Shown here: positions 12,300-24,679 of the stretch, one piece after another
Numbering within the stretch: position 1 is the first letter of the stretch
Layout: every line of letters starts with the position of its first letter
From: Ancylostoma caninum
Lineage: Eukaryota > Nematoda > Chromadorea > Rhabditida > Ancylostomatidae
DNA: 64,000 nucleotides
NCBI GenBank assembly: GCA_037903475.1
Contig: JBAJFG010000620.1
Span: 1,240,001-1,304,000 of the forward strand
Direction: 5' to 3'
Notes under the pieces: generated by a model
Told to the model about the DNA's origin: nothing
The model's database searches: none
The model's input: only the letters and a program-made list of their open reading frames with translations
Program-made: the position numbers and the translations under genes

Positions 12300-14290
12300 A
12301 CAATATATTCAAGTGTTTGTTAATATTAATTAGTTGTATTACTATACATATCATAGTATAGTAGCAGTATTGATAGTGTAGCAGAGTAATACAGTACTAT
12401 TTATCAGTATTAATATACTTCTTCAGAGACTAACTCGTAGCTAGATTCTTTATAACACCACTAACTGTAAATGATTAGTATGCTAATGGAAACAGCGTTT
12501 TGTGAGCGAAATTACCAAAACTTTACCATCTTCACTAATATCTACAGTAACCCCTGGAAGAAAGGAATACCTCTACAAGTACCAGGTAAGGGTAGTACGC
12601 AAAAGACAAAGGAATCGCTTCGACAGAAGAAGGTGACGTGCAAATCATTTTCAGAACGAAGGAATGGAGTGTGTAGAGAAAATCCTGGCAAGTTTCCTGC
12701 TCCTCCCACCTACCTAAACAGGCAAGGAGGCCAAAAAAGTGATGATGGGATGTGGAGCATCGTACGTGTCTTAAAGGTACGGTGATTCTGGGCTCAACAC
12801 GGGCTAGTTTCGTGTATTGGCTAATCACAGAGCTCTGAAGCGCCCTCTTCAGGTACATCGCTCCACAACTGATGAAAGATGTGGAGTGTGCTACAAAAAC
12901 TTAAAAAGAAGCCCTTCTCGGCTTTAGAGGAAATAAGGGAAGATTTCACCTTCTCCTCTCTTTAGAACGCCTAGTATGGGGAATAAGGGAAAGAAACAAG
13001 CGACTATAGAAAATCTCAGCAATACAAAATGATTTTTCTAGAAATTTCGAATATGCACGACAAGTTCAAAAAGGCCAGAGTTGCATGCTTATATAGCTAG
13101 GTAACAAAGCAACATGGTTTAACGAGTGAGGTATTTATCTAAATCTATTATATGCTTCTTCAGGAGTATTAGGAATACCAAATAGGAAATGTAAGAAGAC
13201 AACTGTGCTTCACATGGGAACTCTATGATAAATCTTACAGAAAATTTAACTGTAATGGTGGTTTTACTCAGTGGTGGGTCCCCCACGACTCTGTAAAGAG
13301 GAGGGATTCCTTAGGATTTAGAGAAAATCTCCCGAAAGTAGAGTATTACAAGGATCTGGATTAGTGTCCTGGGGATTATTCGTGCTACATGCAACGAAAA
13401 TGTAAAGAGGACTCGTCCATGGGCTACTTGCTAACACCGCAGCTTCTTTTTCGCAAAGAAATTGGAAATTTCGAGCAGAAAAAGGGGAATTTAACAATGA
13501 ATTCAAAAATGAACTAAATTATTATAGAGTAAAACAAATTGTTAATTGTATACATTTAGTTGGATCACAATAGTGAACAAATACATAAAATTTACATAGA
13601 ATCTTCCACGTATGTGAAAAATGTCATTCAAGGCTTGAAACAGGAACTATTGATGGAAGAGTACAATAAATATGAAACACGTGTAAGTATCTCATTCTGG
13701 ATGGGTTTTTTCGGCTGTAAATTTAAGTGATCCAAACATTCCACAGCTTGACAACCTCCCAAAAAAGGCATGATAAGAAGGGAGGAACTATCAGCTGATC
13801 AAAGAATTATTCGTGAAAAGCGCAAAATTATATTAACACAGTCAAAAGGAAGTCAATCCTCGAAGGAACATAAGGATTGTGAACCAGGAAGTCCGTGACA
13901 GGTAACATGATATTAAGAGCAAATGAGTAGCCGTGCATGGTTCATCCAGAAACAGTAACGGCTGAATATTCCCAAGAAAATCCATGAGACCACCCATCGA
14001 CCATTCCCTTTCATGTCTGGAGAGCGCAACTCATGCAGAAGGCGCCGGCAAACAAGCGAACGACATTCGCTCTAAAGGGCACCGCTATCATTGAAAAAGT
14101 ACCACCCTCTCTGTGTCAGCCCAGTGCTACTGCTAATATTTGCAGCTGGCTGCAGCCGGGTACTGGAGTCAGCCGGTAAACAAACCACCCTCCCCTCCAC
14201 AGCTTTTCTAATGTACTTGCCCCAGTGAAGCAACCTATGGACCCGGAAAGGTGTACATGCTCAGTATGGCCACTGTCTGGTTACTGTAGA
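12300..14290. other. non-coding stretch, no gene seen
   Basis: AT-rich DNA with AGTATA-type low-complexity sequence at 12340-12420. No splice-bounded exon or clear repeat with ends was recognised. Confidence 0.3.
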
Positions 14291-14306
14291 CAAGTTCAAA
14301 ACTCAC

Positions 14307-14440
14307 AATTAGACCAAAGAAGTCGATCACTGACGACTCTTTGACCCGTACGATCGCATACTTGTATTTGACGTCCATGTTCTGCTGCGTACGGACGAAC
14401 CGCACGGGCTGCGATGGCGCTGGATGGGCGCTTGGATCTG
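14307..14440 (-). CDS. candidate first coding exon of a minus-strand gene
   Basis: On the minus strand, after CTCTTTGCAG, a frame with Met at 14378 reads MDVKYKYAIVRVKESSVIDF then FGLI and ends at a GTGAGT donor (14301-14306). From Met to donor is exactly 24 codons, phase 0, matching the phase of the homeodomain exons at 1.2-5.9 kb on the same strand. The exon could therefore be the start of that gene, in which case the gene spans at least 13 kb. The short upstream part is Pro-rich and may be 5' untranslated. No domain is recognised. Confidence 0.5.
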
Positions 14441-15306
14441 CAAAGAGCGGAGGAGGTGGCTGGGCTGGCTGAGTGACAAGAGGCCACGGTGTGTGTTAGG
14501 ATTACGGCGATAGCAAGAGAGATGTGCATTTAAACAACGTCCATGGTAACGCCGAGCCCCGAAGCTCACTCAGCCCTCACACACTCACACACACGGAGAC
14601 TGTTGAGGCCACCTAAGGCCGCTAATTGCGCCTTTATTACGACGACGACGGCTACGAGGAGGAGGAGTAGCGAGCGCTGCTGATCTTGGACTCAGACTAA
14701 TGCCGAGTTAAAGAGCACCCCTCGACCGGAGGAAATGAGAGAACTGCGCTTAGCTCGGAGGAGTCAGCACCGCAGAGACGGGAAACGCAGAAAAATCGCA
14801 ATTGAAATGCTCATTTTTATTCGGTGCTGGGCTTTTAAAGCAATAGAATAATAAATTCAGTGAAAATCAGAAAATTACGGTAAGCAGAGGAAAAATTAAA
14901 AGCAGCGGCGAAACGGAGACACAGAACGAATACACATGCAAGGATGTTATTCTATATGTGGTTTTTCAGCTATTAATTCTACTCTATTCTGAAAAAAATT
15001 TTTAGACCTGTTTGGCAAGTTCTAGTGGGAATAATAATGACTACGAACCGGTAGGAAAAAATAAATATGTACGTAAAGGCCATAGTTACGAGCAAATAAC
15101 GTGGAGCAGATAATCGAATACGAATATTCGATGGACAACGAATCAGAACTGAATGTCCGAAAAGTGAAGAGCAACAAAATCCTGGAGGATAAGTAAGAAA
15201 GAATTTTAGGGGGTGTCTTTCCCGAAGATTCGAATGCTTCTAATTTCGGCTTCTAAATTACTAATTTAGGGGAAAAGGAATTGGGTAAGGGAGGACATAG
15301 TTTCAG

Positions 15307-15472
15307 GTTTAGGCCTAGGCTTAGGCTTATGTATAGGTATAGGCATGGGCTTCCAGACAGAAGATTGAGTAAATTAGGGAACTGAAGGAAGGACACTTAG
15401 GCTTAGGCTTATGCTTAGACTTGAGCATAGGCTTAAGCTTAGGCTCATACATAGGCTTGGGCTTTAGATTTC
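15307..15472 (+). repeat. interstitial TTAGGC telomere-like repeats
   Basis: Two runs rich in TAGGCTTAGGCTTA, with decayed units such as TATAGGCATGGGCTT, separated by about 50 bp. TTAGGC is the nematode telomere unit, here internal and degenerate. The G-rich strand is the plus strand. Confidence 0.85.
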
Positions 15473-16889
15473 AGGCAGAAGGTTATGACCTATCTATCTA
15501 TAGTCTACAAAGCGGGTTCTCCCTCCCTCTTAACTACCTTTCGCCATAAAGTAACTAAATTATTCGATTTTTATCCAGTCATAACTGTAGTAACGGGAAC
15601 AATGGAAGTAAGAACGTGCGCAGAAATAAACTCATGCAAATTCAAGGCACGAAAAAGTACAAATATTCAATATTGGCATTGAGAGTCAAGTACGTCTCCT
15701 TCCGGAAATCAAAGGCAACAGAAATGAAAGTCAATAAAACCAGGAATTTATCGATTGGAGCAGAAAATCCAGCAAGCGTAGCACATAATTCTTTTTCTAT
15801 AGCACGCTCTGCACGTGAAAATTCCAGCTCCCTGCTGATCTTTGAACGCTATAATTATAGATCACAGCCGTAAGGCAGAAATTAGCATAGCCGCAGGTGG
15901 ATTTCTCAAAGGCCAAGATGTAAATTTAGAATTGCCTTATGTTATAATGCTGGACACTTTTTTTCCACAGTGGGAAAAGCCAGCTATTCAGGGGAAATGC
16001 AACGGGAGAAAAACGTTAGCAGCAAATGCAAACAAAAGGCGATTTCGAGATAGCTTCACGTTCACGTCCTCAAAATAGCAACTAAGCTTTGATCTTTGAT
16101 CCAGAAAAAACAAAATCGATACTGGGATTGGCGCTAATGGTAAATTTGTCTAACGAGTTTGTGCTAACGAGACGTTTACGCAAATAAAGCAAAAACATCA
16201 CGGAAAAAGGAGGTTTTCCAGGAAGAGAAAGGAAAACTGAGAACAAAAAAAAACTTTACATCACGTGCAAAGCAACTTTGGAACGTGAACGTTGGGAGTG
16301 AGATTAGATGGACGTTAGATACCGCGTACAGCGCAGCACCTGTCCAATTACTAAGCAGTAACAGCGTTAGGGTGCTGAAGTAAGAAGCAATTTGTGGGGG
16401 GTGGAGCGACTGGAAGCAATCCAAAGGTTAGTTGGTCACGCGTTAGATGCCAGGTTCGAGAGGAAAAAATGAAAACAAAGGAGAAGATGGAAAAGAGAGA
16501 AAGAGAAGAACCTTCACAACCTTTTCAGGAAGGCACATTGGTGAACTGCGCTGAACTTTGACCCCGGAATTCGAAAACGCTAAACTGGCGCTAATCTAGC
16601 GGACTGTAGGAAGCAAAAACATATCGAGGTTTGCAGCGGCAGCCGATGCAGGAATCACAGACATTGATCAGGCATCCGCGAACTGAGGATCGAAGTAGTG
16701 TTTACTGAAGAGATCACGATCGAACTGGGCAAGGGAAAGACCTTAGGACTCAATGGATAGGTCAGGAAGAACTATGTGAACGGCGTGGAGGCGAGAAGAG
16801 AATCCAGAATCGAGACGAAGTGACCGAGGCGGGTGACCGCCGGTAAGGGCAGTGCTGGAGTGGGGAAATAAACAAAGTAAACAAACAAT

Positions 16890-17400
16890 AAACAAGTAGA
16901 GTAGAGCGAGAGCCGGTGCAATAGATCGATGAATCTAGTGTGTTTTGCCGGCCGACTCTCTCTTTCTCTCTCGGCGAATGCTCTGGTCTCTGTGTCTCCG
17001 CTCGCCAACGTCGCTCTCTCGCTCCCCTACTCGCCAGGCCGTAATGTAAACCCCCTAACTGCGCTAAGCAAGACTAGGCCCAATCGATTGCCGGCCGTCG
17101 GTGGGTCTCCGCCTGGCACTAAGCCATCCGAGAGACACTGGACACGGCCTGCCCATCGACGTACGACCTCACCCCAAACCATCCAGGCGCGCGACGCCTT
17201 ACCCTAAGCCGCGCCCTAATCCCTCTAGCGCGACCTGCATTCTGCCGGCCAGCCGGAGCGGTTCCACACACACCACATCGATCCCACCTTAACGCCCCCT
17301 CCTTCCTAGGGGATCCGTAGGCTCCGGCTGGCTGGCCGGCCGACCGCTGTCGTGGTTCTAATCCACCGCGTAGCGCTGTGCTGCTGACAAATGCTTCGCT
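16890..17400 (-). promoter_or_regulatory. GC/CT-rich promoter-like tract
   Basis: A sharp rise in GC with CTCTCTCTTTCTCTCTC-type (GAGA on the minus strand) low-complexity sequence at 16958-17025, followed by GGCTGGCTGGCCGGCCGAC near 17325-17345. It lies upstream, in the minus-strand sense, of the candidate first exon at 14.38 kb. The long minus frame 17119-17631 has no recognisable protein features and is likely an effect of GC content. Confidence 0.3.
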
Positions 17401-18266
17401 TTTAGTGGAGGCGATAGAGAGTGCGGAAAGCAGCGGGATGCTGGGCCGCCTGACTGAGCTGAGGTTGATAGGCAAATAGATAAACGGCCAGCACTGCAGT
17501 GAATAAACCGTAGACACTGCCCTAGCTCTAGCGAGGGATGCGTTACATTGCAGGTTCCAGTGTCTTATCGGCTGAAACATCCTACGCCATATAGTGTGGT
17601 AGTGGTAAGATGCTGAGTGACAGTGCCTCATTTACGGATAGTAATATTCTACATATAAGGAACTGGGATAACAGCGATCTGATAAGTCCAAATAGTGCGG
17701 ATCAAGGGAGAGAAGCAGAGATATTTTCACAATTTCCGGTAGGGGGGAAAGAGGTAGACCGGTTGCTTGGTTCCCTTGGTGTCCCCGGTTACATGACCCT
17801 CTTTCATCAGTATTTCCCAATGAAGTTTCGAATATGGAACGCAACTTAGGGAAGTTCATTGGCAAAAGTGGACAAAAATTAAGGTTTTTAGTTTCTTTAG
17901 CAGTTTTATTAGGATTTGCTGTAGCTTCGAATCTCAGAAGTACTGCTATGAGAGAAAGAATCAGTGGTACTCCTATCAGGAAGTTCCCAAACCTCGGCGC
18001 AAAGTCCCAACACCTAGTTTTCCGAGGAATTAGCGGTGATTTGCTCGGAGTTGTGCTGGGACATATATCCTCCCTGAATTTCCCGCATTTTGAACTTTTT
18101 TTGGCTTCAGGCTCACGTATTCACTTTCTTTGGACAGGACCGCCCTGTCTCGGGCATTAAAATCACTAGAACACCAAGTTTCAGTGCATATTTTGTGCAA
18201 TTGCGTGCGAAATGAGAGCTCAAGGTCCCTCTAGAGCTACATTGCTGTAACGAGAGACGGGGGTCT

Positions 18267-18376
18267 CATGCATCATTGAGATTACCCGGGGTAAACTGTT
18301 TAACACCACAACGTTACCCATCACTGACTCAACCCGGGCATTAACGTGTTTACCCTGGGTAATCTAAGTGATGCAT
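18267..18376. repeat. palindromic MITE, best copy of the GGTAA family
   Basis: ATGCATCATTGAGATTACCC at the left mirrors GGGTAATCTAAGTGATGCAT at the right, and the inverted repeat continues inward through GGGGTAAAC / GTTTACCCTG. The element is about 110 bp. Confidence 0.7.
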
Positions 18377-18379
18377 CCA

Positions 18380-20560
18380 AGCTAGGGTTTTGTACAAAGG
18401 TATCAAAGTTCGAGCTAGTCCGACACTGTCTCCCTAATGCTCGACTTGATTGCCAGAAGTTCTTTCGTTTTTTTTTCCACGAAAGAGGTGAGTTTATGGA
18501 TGGAACAGTTTAAGCATATGTGCTGTTTTAAACGGGATTTGCAAGGGTTCCTTTAAAGGTGGCAGCGTATGAATTGAATGAAGTAGTATCTCGCTCTCGA
18601 AGATGGTACGTGTTGCACAGTTGAACCAAAATAACTCTTCCTTTTCTGCCTCATACTGACATTATCTCGTGTCCAGTCATGAACGATCCCGGGTGGTTTG
18701 TTACCTATCCACTCTTCCAATTCGGGCATGTTCTGTGGGCAAAAATTGAGCATAGTCCATACGAGCAAATTGTCTAGCGATGCTAAGTAGTGACAAGAAT
18801 ACCCAGGAGTGACCAGATATATCACTCCCTGCTCAAGAAACTTGCGCACTTTAATTTAGCGGAGAGTATCGAACGTGAGCATCCCGTCACAGGACAAGAT
18901 GCTGCTCTTCACATTGCCCATAACGGCCAAATTTGACTCTCGGGATACTACAGAAAATGTTGTGTTATTCTCGTTCATGATCATTGGAACCAACTCGTGT
19001 AGATAACAAAACAAATAACCAGACCCCTGGTAATATCACAAGCTTAGAAAATATGGAAAACAGCGCTAGAGCAGGGCTATCGGCTACAGATATGAAGTAC
19101 ACCACCGCTGCTTGGCGTCTTTATTTATGCTCAGCTCAGCGCCTTATGTTCGCGCTCGTCGAACTGAACCAACTCCGTCTCTGTGGAATTGCCGAGGGAC
19201 CGCTAATCCTCCAAAATAAGGAATGCTATGTAGTACCGGAACTGCAAAGGAGTTATGTTTCTAATATGTAGAATAAGAGTCGGAGAGATGTCAGCGCAAG
19301 AATACTTACTCGAACTGCTAATAATCTTAGTGAACACGCATTCGCTTCCTAACCAGTATATTTAGCGGGATAGGGGAAGAAATGCCCTTCTAGGAAACCT
19401 GATTAAAATACATAAAGGATTAGTAAGAATTTGCATGAGAAAACCAAGTAGAAATTGAAGAGTAGCGTTTTAATAGATCTGTACGGCAGTTCGTCGGTAG
19501 GGCTGTCCGTTATGAAAATTTCAAGGATCGTTAATTTGTTATGTTATCAGAAATGCTGCTATTATAGGCTAACGCGCTAACCCGTTGGTTTATAAATTAA
19601 CGAATTACACTGTTAAAAGGCTGTAGCAGCACGCACCCGTTCACCAGAACAAAATAGCCTTTATGAGAGAGTTGGTGTGATCAAGGATCAGGTTCACTCT
19701 AAGCTTAGGCATATATAGGCATTTTTTTAGAGCTGGCACAAAGTCACTCTGATATTTTGCTACTGTATTGAATAGCACAGGAGATCTGAGGTGACCATCA
19801 TGCACGGCCATACGTATGTTAGGTGCTTGGGATTACAACAGTGTAACAGAAGGAATGTTGGTAGCCCATAAAAACCTACGCAACATGGGGTATACAGTGG
19901 ACAATTGAAGGACTGCTTTGGAGTCTTACTTTTTGAATTATTGGCATGGTTCACAGGAAAAAAAGACGAATTTTAAGGTATTCTAATTATCTCCAAGAAA
20001 ACTGTTTCAAATGACACAGTTGACACTACTTCTTCAAAAGTTCTTTGTCTTCTTTCTCCTCATTTATTAACCTTTGACAACGCTCTGTGGTGGAAATGAG
20101 TGTGAACGCAAGAAGCAAACCAACTTCGGATCATAACACTGCTGCAAATGTAAGGCAATCACACCGTGGAAGCCAATGAAGTACTTCGCTCCGAAACAGA
20201 GTTTGGTATGTAAACCACTGCTAGTTGAAAAAAATTCTCTGGTCCGAATATAGCTGCTATGGAATGCACTGGGTGTGATAGTTGCAGATCTGCTAACACC
20301 TCTCATTGACAGTGTAATAAGTGATAGCTGCTGTGACGTTTCTTATTCCCAGCACTCTAAGCTTGGCTTACGGCTATTGCACTGAAAACATGAGATATAC
20401 GGCAACAACTTCAATGTCACAGTTGTTTTTTGAGCTGCACACGAGATTGGTAATAGAGGACTGTCGGCTGATGTTTTTGCGAATTGCCTTCTTCATAGCT
20501 TGAAAAAGTGCGATTTGACAAACCTAATGACCTAGGCAAGAGCAACATCTTCATTTAGAT
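18380..20560. other. no supported gene
   Basis: Mixed-composition DNA. Open frames at 18553-18849 (minus) and 18984-19271 (plus) show neither domain motifs nor splice-bounded structure. No terminal repeats were found. Confidence 0.3.
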
Positions 20561-20588
20561 CTATTGAAGTCTACAGTCTTTGTCAAAA

Positions 20589-20770
20589 CAATTGACGGAT
20601 TGCGCGTGCGGTTTCATAGCCTCGCATCCGCAGAACTGCTACAGGAACTATTCGATCCTCTTACTTGGAGCATGCTCCTCGCATCCATCATTCACGTCGC
20701 ACCGCGTTTCTGCAGTCACGGAATCTGTCCATCTTTTCGGGAAGAGCTATATTTCCTCCGAGTTTGCCAT
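20589..20770 (+). repeat. dispersed repeat, pair with 62.95 kb
   Basis: Contains CTTACTTGGAGCATGCTCC and CGCGTTTCTGCAGTCACGGA in the same order and orientation as related words at 62938-63110 (CTCACTTGGAGCATGCTCC, CGCGTTTCTGCACTAACGAA). The two copies are clearly related over about 170 bp. Ends and family type are unknown. Confidence 0.6.
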
Positions 20771-20888
20771 TTGCAATTTCGTAGAATGAAAATGATTCCA
20801 AACTCAGGCATGCTGCAGGCCAGACAACGTGCTTGCTCCGACAGGCCATTCTTGATAATTTTGCATTCCACCCAAATCCGTTGCCTTA

Positions 20889-21036
20889 TACAGTCTTTCC
20901 CAAAAATCCTTGCCTCACGCTGAACCGCCCGTCAGCTTAGCCACATCGCACCACGTATGATAATGCAGAGGTGAAGCGGCGCGGCTTAGCAGATGGACGT
21001 TGAAGTGTGAGGTAAGGATTTTTGAGAAGGGCTGTA
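20889..21036. repeat. TA-flanked hairpin MITE, family M2 copy 1
   Basis: Left end TACAGTCTTTCCCAAAAATC and, reverse-complemented, right end TACAGCCCTTCTCAAAAATC. The inverted repeat extends about 30 bp through CTTGCCTCAC/CTTACCTCAC. It begins and ends with TA, as for Tc1/mariner MITEs. Copy 2 is at 27086-27215. Confidence 0.8.
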
Positions 21037-22180
21037 AGGATGAAAGTGGATCTGTTCCACTCTCTCATGACAACAACGACGGAAATGTGAATCCCAATCC
21101 ATACACCGTGATTACCACCACTGTTTGTCCACAGTTGTCTCACGGGGGACACGGGAAAGAACTAGCGTAAGCTCAGCATTATCCACGTTTTGTCTCACCA
21201 TTATTATCCTGCTGCGAAATCGCTACACCACCTTCAATCTATTTAGCGCACTAACATGGTGCAACCCATGGTAAAGCTTACAAACGACAACGCGTTTGAT
21301 CGTTCGATCCGCTATGCTCACTCTTCGCCTACCAGCCTTTATTCCACGTGAGCAGCCTTTTTTTTTCAGAGATTTTTGAAGTACGTTCTTATGCATGATT
21401 CATTTCCAAGCTGAAGTAGTGTCATGTTTCAATGTTAGTCGAGCCCAGATGCCACTGAGATTACCAATGGTGTCAAGCGTGTCAACGTACCCAAATTTGT
21501 CCTTCGCTAGGAACTAATCGAGAAGTTCACCCATTCATGAGGTTGCCCATACCTATACCTACCCCCGAGAATGCTGTCCGTGGCTGTCCATGGGTAATCA
21601 TACCCACTTGTATGAGGTTACCAATCCTTCCAATTATGCCCACTGAAATTGAGGCGTCGGTTAACCGGTGAGCAAAGCGATAATGATAGGCTTTAAGCAT
21701 GCAGCCATGTATAAACAACGTACTATTCGTGGCTACTACCGAGTGTGGTAATGCTCATTTAGTAGCTGACAGTTTAATCGTCCGGTAGAAGTAACTGGAC
21801 AAAATGTTTCGAGGTGCAGCTGCAATCTTACATCATGGGAATCCAACATTTCTGCTCACATTTCAGGATCAAGAAAAAAGTTTGGCCGTGACCGATCCAT
21901 GACGAATTTGTCTTTGCTACTGGAAAAATCGCAAAGATCAACACGATCAACACGATCATTGAGCCTGGTGGAAGATGAAACAGTAATGGACAAGGGGGAA
22001 GGTGGTAGGATGTGCGTACTCATGTTACCTCTTCATTCTGCTCAGCTCCATGTGTGCTGTGCTTCCTGAGTGGCGTCTACTCTTTCCCTTAGACTTCACC
22101 CTTACTTGGTATAGCTTTTATGCGCTCCTTTCCTGGGAGCTTATGCATCACTCAGAGAATCGGTAATCTATAGGGCAATG

Positions 22181-22390
22181 TATACTAGGGTGCGTGCGTC
22201 ATCCGGGCGCATCCATTTGCAAAATATATTTCCATGAAGACTGGTCACCGTGGCATGTGCATCCTCAGTGAGAAGAACGTGTGATTGAAACGAGACTGTA
22301 AACGCGTGCGTACGAGTTGCATCAGCGACGCTACTCGCCCTATTCTTCATCATATAGACGCAAGCGCGTCAAACGCACGCATCTAGTATA
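22181..22390. repeat. TA-flanked MITE with GTGCGTGCGT termini
   Basis: A 210-bp element with left end TATACTAGGGTGCGTGCGT and mirrored right end ACGCACGCATCTAGTATA. The terminal TA may be the duplicated target. No second copy was seen in the window. Confidence 0.7.
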
Positions 22391-23190
22391 AATTGCAATT
22401 ATTACCCATGATCATGATTACTTACGGGTAGCAGCTGGGTATATGTAAAGTCATTTTTGGATAAACACGTTGCTGGATGCCAAGGAAAGGGTGAATTTGG
22501 GTAAATCAACACGTTTACCATGAACGATTTTATTGGTGTATCTGGATCTGATGGATCGCCTTCAGCCTTTGTTTTTACTATAGCCACAATTTTAATGGTG
22601 ATCTCGCGTCTTTCCTTCCTCCAGCATTTACCTAACTGGTAGTAACACAGGTTTTTCGGATTTACAGCACATTCCTTCTCCTTTTCTCCCGATTTTGTGT
22701 CCTCTTCCAGAATTCCTTCCTCATTCTTCACTCATACCACGCCCTGCCATTTCTCATCTTTTACCGCAGTTCATTGGTTGTTTTGCAGCGATAGCATAAT
22801 GAAGTCCACACGCGAGACCAGAGCCACGTCTCAAGAAAAACTCTTGGTGAATCAGCCTTTCCGTAGAAATTTTCTTACTGTGAAATCAGTCCTTCAAACT
22901 AAATCTCACGTAGGTTTACCGCTTCGTTCGAAGGGTAATGGAGAAAGGCGTGCGCGGTTTACGAACGGAATTCTTCTCCATGAAAAGGTGGGCGCTGTCG
23001 TTAAAGCCCTTTCGGGGTGTGGGGGGAGCTTTGTTTGCGACTTGTTCTCGGCTCCGATGTGCAGCTCGAGGGCTCCGTAAGCTGATTTCCAATTGAGGCG
23101 TGGAGAGTGCCCTTGAGAAAGCGGCACTAGAAAACGCCTCCGGTTTCGGGCTATAGATATATCAAGTGCAGTGAACAAAGCCGATTTCAG

Positions 23191-24619
23191 ATCGAACAAC
23201 CTCGCACTCATGCAAAAGTTTGTGCGAATGAATCCCAAGGGGAAAAATCGATACAAGGTTGGAAATGATTTAAATTTTTTGAGCTATGCAAATTGATTCA
23301 CGGAAAAGATTACTGTTTCTGAAGTGTAAAAATGTAGGTGACCATAAGCCTTCAGTAATCGCAATCAGTAATTGATGCTAAATGTTATACTCGTGAACAC
23401 GAGGTCACGAATACGGCCGCATGCACGAACATCCCCTCAGGGAGGGGAGGGCATCGGAAGTACTGTCAAGCCGTCTCGAATGCGTCTCGACTGTTCATAT
23501 ATTGAATCATTAAATCTCCTATGTATTCCTTACATATTCGCAAAGTGTTGAACTATCTGCGCTTCTCCTGTACCTTCACAATGAGGGGACATCTTTTGGA
23601 GGGAGCGGATACACATCCCCTATGCTGTGTATGGGATCATCAGGGATCAGGCTTGCCATCCAATTATCCGTAAATTTCACACTCTTATGATATCGTCTGG
23701 GTTGACTACGTAGAAGAGGATGTGTTGGCTCCACGTCTGCTAGTGCGAGGGTTAATTGGCAAGGCAGCGCAAACCCTCGTGATCCCCTATCAGTATAGGG
23801 GACGTGCACCCCCTCCCTTCAAACGATTATCATAATCATCTTTTGAATCATGATGATCATACTGACCATAATCAAAAATACCCATCCTGCAAATCAAAAT
23901 ATCACCTTGCAGAACTACTACTCGACAGCCTTTCGAACATTCCATAAATGAAGAATAGATGGGCTCGGCCTCCAAGTCAGAAACCGTTAGAGCTTTCAAA
24001 TGAGGAACTGCAAGAGATCAAATACTTACATTGCTAGTGTATCGGAGTCCGATCCTGTCGGATAACAAAAGATACGCATTGATCATCGTTATCCGACCGA
24101 ATCGGAACTATGAATGTAGCTAGACAGTACCTGGGCGTAAACCCTCGATCAGATCGACATCAATAGAACGTAGGAAACCTTCATCTCAATGTTGAAAGCC
24201 GTCAACAGGATACAAGTGAGTGCAGATGAGTGAAGATCACAAAAGGGGGCTCCACATTAGAGTCAATAATTCCTTCTATACTGATTTTCTTTCTTCCAAT
24301 ATCATATTGACTGTGTTAGTGACCGCCTATGCGTTACAGAGCATACAAAATGAAAAGTAGCGAACTGGACATTGTGGAGTTCCCCTGTGAGCATATGCCG
24401 TATATGCCTTTAAGCAATGACATGGTTACTAAATACTCCCAATTTTCTGTGAGGAGCTCCATCGAGACTAACACATCGCAACCGAACTTGTTGTATCGTG
24501 GAACCGATGAATCATCAGGCTTCGTTATCCTCCCGATTCCAAGTGAGCCAAAGTTTCTAGATGGTGTAGGTATAGGTATAGGTATATAGGTATATATATA
24601 TATATATATATAGGTATAT

Positions 24620-24679
<60 letters not shown>

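Noticed and set aside
17119..17631. 170-codon minus frame
   Set aside because: GC-driven lack of stops in a promoter-like tract; opposite frames are open too, and no domain is visible.
21285..21325. tRNA-like box B (GTTCGATCC)
   Set aside because: No acceptor or anticodon stems pair around it, and the box A is poor.
22799..22909. First exon of the tyrosine phosphatase (MKSTRETRATSQEKLL)
   Set aside because: It has a GTAGGT donor, but its phase does not match any acceptor before the NRYK exon.
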